DNA of 64,000 nt from Nipponacmea schrenckii (lineage: Eukaryota; Mollusca; Gastropoda; Lottiidae). The DNA lies in assembly GCA_030562195.1 (NCBI GenBank), contig CM060200.1, positions 22,917,023-22,981,022 on the forward strand. Direction: 5' to 3'. Numbering within the stretch: position 1 is the first letter of the stretch; each line of letters starts with the position of its first letter. This document shows, piece by piece, positions 58,233 through 64,000 of this stretch. The translations under genes were made by a program, and so were the position numbers. Below the pieces are notes generated by a model that saw only the letters and a list, made by a program, of their open reading frames with translations, was not told the origin of the DNA and did no database searches.

Positions 58233-58552
58233 AAGTCGAACACAATCTTTTCTCTCTATTTTATCATACAGAAACTTTTTATCAACACTGGATTAGGCTG
58301 TACATAGCTAAACCTAATTGGCTTTGACTACATATTAACCCATTCGGAGCCGCTAGTGAGAATGGTAATAATTGTTTTTGGACCATTGAAGCACTCTAAT
58401 TGAATGTTTTGTACACAAATTCGTATTGAGACGATGCGCAGCGACGTGCTCTTTTGTTTGATGTGCGGAAACCATATCTTTGAACCAGCCCTTTGCTGAG
58501 TTAATCATTTTTGACTTTGAAAAATAAAGTCTACCTGTTAGGGTTAACCCTA
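58233..58552. repeat. Dispersed repeat block R, copy 2
   Basis: Longest copy of the block described at 55,482, directly following the truncated TauD exon copy and ending in AATAAAGTCTACCTGTTAGG. Confidence 0.65.
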
Positions 58553-58580
58553 GGATTAGGGTTAAGGGTAACCCTAGGTC
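58546..58580. repeat. Interstitial telomere-like motif cluster
   Basis: GTTAGGGTTAACC, GGATTAGGG and TTAAGGGTAACCC: degenerate TTAGGG units in both orientations. Related motifs occur at 47,362-47,390 and 57,475-57,580. Confidence 0.6.
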
Positions 58581-58650
58581 TCGGTGGCCTAGCGGTTTTG
58601 GCGCTTGCTTGGCAACTTTGAGGTCCCGAGTTCGAATCCCAGTTGAAGCT
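58578..58650 (+). mobile_element. tRNA-derived SINE head
   Basis: A-box-like TGGCCTAGCGGTTTTGGC at about 58,585 and B-box GGTCCCGAGTTCGAATCCC at 58622-58640, spaced as in a tRNA and followed by a T-rich body. No credible acceptor-stem pairing or anticodon arm, so this is a SINE promoter, not a tRNA gene. A second head at about 58,862-58,910 has a damaged B-box. Confidence 0.75.
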
Positions 58651-58669
58651 ATCTTTATTTTTTTATTTT

Positions 58670-58840
58670 TTTTATAAGTCAACCACTATCTTTTCTCTCT
58701 ATTTTATCACACGGAAACTTTTTATCAACACTGGATTAGGTTGTGCATAGCTAACCCTAATTGGCTTTGACTACATATTAACCCATTCGGAGCCGCTAGC
58801 GAGAAAGGTAATAATTGTTTTTGGCCCATTGAAGGCTAAC
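58670..58840. repeat. Dispersed repeat block R, copy 3 (partial)
   Basis: Follows the SINE head directly. Shares AACTTTTTATCAACACTGG and ACATATTAACCCATTCGG with the other copies and breaks off after the CCATTGAAG motif. Confidence 0.6.
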
Positions 58841-59059
58841 CCTAAGTCGTACCCCTAGGACTCTGTGGCCTAGCGGTTTTGGCGCTTGCTCGGCAACTTT
58901 CAGGTCGCTTCGGTCGCTGTACTGTCAACACGTATGATGTGAGCTCTGGCGTTCAATCAAGCGAGAAACTCTTATAAGTGATCCTACTCCATTCGTATTA
59001 CTTGGATATTTGTTCCTTACATTTGTGCTGGGAGGATTATACTAGATTGTGGACTAGCT

Positions 59060-59812
59060 ATGAGTCGAAGAATATGTTCGAAGGAACTGGTTGTGGATAT
59101 CGTAGTGGGTGAGTTAAGGAACATTGAATTAAATGGTTTTATAGACGAATTAGAGCGTATAATTGGTATAGGAAATGTGTATGCAGTGACGAAATGTAGG
59201 CCTAATATTTTGCATGTAGCTGTGAGTAAAAAAGAGATTGCCGAAAAACTTTGTGAAGGAATTTCTGTCGATGGTGTCGATTATATGATTAAGATGCCAT
59301 ATTCTCCCTACACGATAGTCTCATTTTTGGACATTCCGTCATACATTCAAGATGTGGTAATTATTGATAAGTTAAAAATGTTTAAAATTGATATCGAAGG
59401 AAATGTTGTTAGGCATTATTACGATGCATATGAACAGATTGAAAATGGGATAAGACATGTAAAATGTATATTTCCTCCAGAACTTAAGTCTCTTTCTTGG
59501 GCTGTAAATCTCGAGACTGAGCATGGTATGAAAAGATTTAGAGTTATGCATAATAATCAGAAAAATGTGTGTCATAAGTGCTTTTCTGACTCTCATCTTA
59601 TTGCGAACTGCCCCAAAATAAGATGTCGTGAATGTCATGATTTTGGTCATATGGGAAACAATTGCACGGTTAAAATTTGTGATGTATGCAAAAAACTTGA
59701 TATTAATTGTATATGCAATAATTATTTTGAAGATGACTTAAACAGTGAAGTTAATGAACTAATAAGTGGCCAGTCGAGTGTTAATAGTGATATCTCAACA
59801 AAAGAAAAATAG
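59060..59812 (+). CDS. LINE ORF1-like protein with zinc knuckles
   Basis: An open frame of 250 aa. The C-terminal part carries CHKCFSDSHLIANC and CRECHDFGHMGNNC zinc knuckles followed by a Cys-rich stretch (CDVCKKLDINCIC), the arrangement of nucleic-acid-binding ORF1 proteins in L1/Tx1- and I-type LINEs. The N-terminal ~140 residues look like an RRM-like fold, but this is uncertain. It lies upstream of a decayed RT in the same orientation. The frame is intact but a further short frame (59,812-60,012) and the RT remnants are broken, so the whole unit is not autonomous. Confidence 0.7.
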   Translation: MSRRICSKELVVDIVVGELRNIELNGFIDELERIIGIGNVYAVTKCRPNILHVAVSKKEIAEKLCEGISVDGVDYMIKMPYSPYTIVSFLDIPSYIQDVVIIDKLKMFKIDIEGNVVRHYYDAYEQIENGIRHVKCIFPPELKSLSWAVNLETEHGMKRFRVMHNNQKNVCHKCFSDSHLIANCPKIRCRECHDFGHMGNNCTVKICDVCKKLDINCICNNYFEDDLNSEVNELISGQSSVNSDISTKEK

Positions 59813-60485
59813 TGAACGTGACATCAAGTTTAGTGAGTAACAACTCTGTTTCTGAGCAGGTTTCAAAAAAGGTAACAATTTCAATTACCCAAAGTAGTGA
59901 ACCAATGCAACAGGTGAATGATCTCACAACACAGACAAATGAACGCGAACGTATTAATCCAAGTGAATCGATACTGAATTACCTAATGACATACCTGATG
60001 TCTTCTCGATGATTAAGGCAGGCGAAATCCCCATTAACACTGAATATGACAACGATAAAACCACACCACCCTCAAACCCCGGCCCAGAAGAAAAAGATTA
60101 GTTACAAACCCCGTTATTAAAACAATTCGGAAATTAGTGAGTGATAGAGATAATAGAGTTATTCCAAAGTAATGTTGTGATTAACCCCCGGCCCTGTACA
60201 TCAGCATTCACATACCACTGGTGGAACTGACCGACTCTCTTCTGTCTATGCGAAAAGGTAAAAGTCCTGGTATAGACGGACTAACTGTTGAATTTTTAAT
60301 TAAGTTTTAGAAAAAACTGGGCCCTATATTATAAATGTTTTTTTACGAGGATAAATTACTGTCTAGGTTTTTATTTATATATTTAAATATTTATTTCATG
60401 TTTAAATTGTTATGTGTCTCGTAGGTCAGTTCTGGCCGGAAATCCCAAATTTGTTTTACATGTTTATATTTTTTTATTGTTATGA

Positions 60486-62222
60486 TTGACACATATTTTA
60501 ATAAACTATTCTATTATTATTTACAAGGATAAAGGGGACAAAAGGGACATAAAAAATTTCAGGCCGATATCTCTACTTGAAAACGATTATAAATTAGTGT
60601 CAAGAGTTCTCTCTGCTAGGCTTAAAAAGGTTATATCATCTATTGTGTCAATAGAACAAACTGGTGCAGTACCGGACAGGAGCATATTTGACAACATGGC
60701 TTCACTTAGAGACATAGTATCATATACTGAGAATGAAAACATCGAAGCCTATTTGATAAGCTTCGATATGTTTAAAGCTTACGGCATTGTAAATCATAAT
60801 TATCTTTTTAAGTTAAGCTTTGGTGAATATTTCAGAGATTGGATCCAAATATTGTATCGTGATGTAAAAGTGCTGTAAAATGTAACGGCCATCTTTCTAG
60901 CTTCTTCCCTATAACAAGAGGCATAAGACAAGGCGATCCTATGAGCTCAATGCTTTATGTTTTGTGTTTTAATAGATTAGTCAAGTTATCTCCCCTCAAG
61001 GGATCAGTATTAAGCACAGTAATCTGACTTCTCTAATATTTCAATACGCCGATGATGTTAATTTCACACTCTCGGGTTTCGAATCCGTTAATCGTTTATT
61101 CATAATTCTAGAACCTTACAGTGGAACAGCTATAAATACGAATACATGTGACATTTTACCTATTGGCAAGGTGAAAAACCAAACTCTTAGTCTAGATCTA
61201 CCAGTAAAACAGGTAGAAGTTATAAAGATTCTCGGTGTGTAAATGGGTACGAACACAACTTTGTGCAATGATCTTAACTGGAATCCGAAAAACCAGAAAA
61301 TCCAGAGAATTCTTAATCTATGGGAGAGTAGGTATTTAACCTTGATGGGTAAAATTAATGTTATTCACACTCTATCATTTTCACAACTGTATCTTATAAT
61401 TTATCTGTTATACACATGCCTGATGATGTCCAAAAACCTTAGTGAATTAATGTTAGAGTTTCTGTGGAATAATATTATTCTCATTCAGTATAAGAGTTTA
61501 ATTAATTATAAATTGCATTGTGGTTTAGGTTTTTCCAGACATTCAGTACAAATCATATGCATTTGCTTTAAAATGGTTGAAAATTTATTTGATTCCAGTC
61601 AGTGTCATATATGGAAGTCAACATTTAATTATTTCGTTTCTGAGCATGGAAAATCAAATGCTACAGACATTTTTAAATTATATACTAGTAAAACGTTCTT
61701 AAGCAAGTTACCTCCCTTCTATCAATCATCGTTTAATGGGTGGGATGTGTAAACTCGGAATAAAAGGCCTCATCCAGTAAACTTAGATGGTGTTTCCATA
61801 CAACCCTTGTTTAATAATCCTTTTATTGTCAGTAATGATAAGATGCTTAAGTATGACTTGGTTTCTAAATGTGGTATTAACACAATCTATGATATAATAT
61901 ATTATTATGGCATTCCACGTTTCATACCTTTATGTTCACTGTTAGAGGATTGTGAAGAGTATGAACCTAACCCAGAATACATTGAGAAAATGTACGAAAT
62001 TATCAAATCCTCTTTTCCATTTGAGTGGAAAAAGATCATTGAATCAGAGATATACTCCAAAAAGAAGGCTTCTTAGCCCTATCTTCTATTTAATGGCAAA
62101 CATATTGGATTTGATAATTCCTCAGCCAAGTTCTTATACGAAGCCCTATTAGAGTATAAGATTGTTAAACCTACAGGATTCACATATTGGGAATCTCGGT
62201 TACACAAGGAGCTTAACTGGCC
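60486..62222 (+). pseudogene. L1/Tx1-type LINE ORF2 remnants (RT)
   Basis: Fragments in several frames: FRPISLLENDYKLVSRVLSARLK and SIEQTGAVPDRSIFDN (60,540-60,700), ITRGIRQGDPMSSMLY (about 60,915), FQYADDVNFTLSG (about 61,040), then C-terminal blocks at 61,243-62,076. The endonuclease domain is missing. Numerous frameshifts and stops. The blocks match the L1/Tx1 group. The sequence is interrupted at 62,222 by the paramyosin fragment and resumes near 63,150. Confidence 0.75.
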
Positions 62223-62227
62223 AGTTA

Positions 62228-63010
62228 TTTGTCAGAATGTTTTTTGTAGCGCTTCTTGTGCATTTCAGCTTCTAATTCGGCTTCAAGATCTTTCACTCGG
62301 CCTTGTAATTTGGCAACCATTCTCTTTCCTTCACGGAGAGCATAAGCTTCAGCCTCTTCCAATCGGACGGTGATTTCACGGATTTCAATTTCGAGTTGTT
62401 TTCGGAGACTTTCAGCATTCTTCTTATTCCTGGCTAAGAGCAACTCTCTTTCTTTCAGAGACGGCGAGTTGACCTCGGAGATCATCGGATACACGTCGTT
62501 CATCATCCAAAAGACCTTCCAATTCCTTGACTCGGGCTTGGAGATATTTGATCTGTTTAAGATAATATTCGGCATTAGCTCTGTTGGCGTTATCAAGAGC
62601 AGATTCACGGATGTCAGATTCGTACTTCTTCTTGATTCTACTGATTTCAGTCTTGTAGCGGACTTCAACCTCAACCAGTGTTCTTTGTAATTCTTCAATA
62701 GCTCGTGCACTGCTTCTCCTGATGTTGTCGATTTCTTCATCCTTGGCTCTAAGTCTGTTCTCCATCTCAACTCGAAGGTTGTTCAAGGCAAGGTTGGCAG
62801 CAGCCAATTTGTTTTCATCATCCTTAAGAGCTGCTTCAGTGTCTCTGAGGGCGGCGGCAAGAGAGTCTCTCTTGTTCGAGTTGGGCTCGAAAGGCTCTAA
62901 GTTCGGTAAGTTCCCTGTTAGCATCCTTGAGAGCAAGGTTGGCTTCACGGAGTTGGTCAGCAAGAATCCTGTTTTAACGTTGGAGATTGGAGTTAACCGC
63001 TGTTCTGACC
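62228..63010 (-). pseudogene. Retro-fragment of paramyosin
   Basis: On the minus strand, frames at 62,963-62,424 and 62,770-62,225 together give about 250 residues of uninterrupted coiled coil ([87 protein letters not shown]). This is characteristic of molluscan paramyosin, the core protein of invertebrate thick filaments. There are no introns and there are small frameshifts, so it derives from mRNA. Both ends are internal to the gene and no poly(A) is seen. It sits inside LINE ORF2. Confidence 0.88.
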
Positions 63011-63149
63011 AGACATGCCAACATGTAGCAGTAGGTTGATATGATTCTGTTTTACTAGTTTTAGAAGTGTCCCTTAAGGTTTCAAATCTATAGATGTCAA
63101 TGCATGTTGTATTTTCCTGAACCTTCAGAGACCCCTTCTGTCTATCAAT

Positions 63150-63703
63150 ACCAACAAGAAACGTTACAAATGTTACAATGACCAGAAACGTTATATTTTG
63201 ACTCTTATAAGGATTTCAAGGACATTGATTTAGATTTCCGCATAGCACATAATATTGTATGGACTTGTCAGAAACTGTATAGAATTGGCAAAATAGAGAC
63301 TGATACGTGCCCGATATACCTTGATGAACCAGAAAAAAGTTGCCATATGTAACATGATTGCCTAGACCTGTCACTTATTAATCAACTACTCCTAGAAATG
63401 TTGTCAGAAATATTACAAAGCCCTATTATTGATGAGGACCTACTTATGTTCATATTATTTGGCCCCCCTTCAAGATGTAAATCTCAACATTATAAATTGT
63501 GTTATTTTATTTTATCTAGTGCTAAGAAATCTATATATCATAGAAGAAACAAAATGATTGGACAACCGAATGCAAACATAGATCTGATAGCCTTAATTAA
63601 GAGAATCTTGTGTCAAAATCTCTATTTTATTAAGCAGCATTACAAAAATAAAAATAAGGATTTTAGAAAAGATTTTATATACCCTCATTGTTTTTCACTT
63701 TAG
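63150..63703 (+). pseudogene. C-terminal end of the LINE ORF2
   Basis: Resumes after the paramyosin fragment: FRIAHNIVWTCQKLYRIGKI, a stop, then 101 aa ending in a basic helix (KNKNKDFRKDFIYPHC). It fits the C-terminal tail of L1/Tx1-type ORF2. The sequence from 63,704 to the window end is AT-rich with no further signal. Confidence 0.55.
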
Positions 63704-64000
63704 AAATGAACGGATCCATTAGTATAGATTTTTGATCTTCATAAGTTTTGCTCATATCATTTAGAGTGTATAACATACTGGCAAGGAGTTTGTAATATTC
63801 TGTCCCGATATTATATCAAAGTGTCTTTAAATGTGTCTTTTCGCCTTTCTATTTTCGTAAAAGTCACATTTTGCAAGACAGCTTTTTATACCCACTACGA
63901 AAATGATAAAAAATTGATCGAGTTTATTTTAAGATATCGTTATATTGTGGATATATAATTTTTATTGTAAATAATAATACATCCAGTTTTTAACATTTGA

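Noticed and set aside
58007..58234. A second TauD-family gene
   Set aside because: Contains only about 66 codons of exon 1, lacks the iron-binding motif and runs into repeat sequence.
58578..58650. Functional tRNA gene
   Set aside because: Only the A- and B-box regions are tRNA-like. The acceptor stem and anticodon arm do not pair convincingly and a SINE-type body follows.
62722..63039. Plus-strand ORFs across the paramyosin fragment
   Set aside because: Antisense of a coiled-coil coding sequence; the minus-strand reading explains the region fully.

Overview
The window is animal nuclear DNA: AT-rich, with multi-exon genes, GT-AG introns, AATAAA signals and dense transposon debris. A molluscan-type paramyosin retro-fragment, a Nek8 gene of vertebrate-like length and the mollusc-style repeat families point to a lophotrochozoan, most likely a mollusc (possibly a gastropod). 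The species cannot be fixed from sequence alone. Exons were joined by hand; every joined model keeps frame at every junction.

Left third (1-21,000). A small BTB/POZ gene (861-1974, +) is followed by a PHF24/GINIP-like gene (2876-11128, +; PHD finger, EF-hands, long disordered tail). Its first intron contains, on the opposite strand, a complete secreted GH3 beta-xylosidase-like gene (3932-6740, -). Next comes a six-exon EGF-CFC (Cripto/TDGF1-type) gene (14054-18544, +). It encodes 199 aa with signal peptide, EGF-like domain, CFC domain and a possible GPI signal. Its exons are short, so it is easily missed.

Middle (21,000-47,000). DBT, the E2 core of branched-chain alpha-ketoacid dehydrogenase (21051-31948, -), and Nek8, a NIMA-family kinase with RCC1 repeats (32084-43980, +), are head-to-head with about 135 bp between start codons. 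DBT introns carry a piggyBac-like MITE, two copies of a tandem-core element with ATACGCCCAC/GTGGGCGTAT ends, and a LINE. Nek8 intron 13 is filled by about 5.7 kb of a 39-bp minisatellite (about 145 copies). Its unit matches the intron-13/exon-14 splice acceptor, so the array is a long run of splice-acceptor copies directly upstream of the real one. A TauD-family dioxygenase gene (45051-46934, -) follows.

Right third (46,700-64,000) is a nested transposon graveyard. An inverted duplication of about 2.1 kb carries a dead Penelope-like element and the first two-thirds of TauD exon 1. Arm A was then split by a Gypsy-type LTR retrotransposon (48498-55180, 5-bp target duplication). That element is itself interrupted by a foldback element in its 5' LTR and by an antisense gag fragment of another Gypsy element in its RT. 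Then come tRNA-derived SINE heads, telomere-like TTAGGG-type motifs and a decayed L1/Tx1-type LINE (about 59,060-63,700), into which an intronless paramyosin fragment is inserted.
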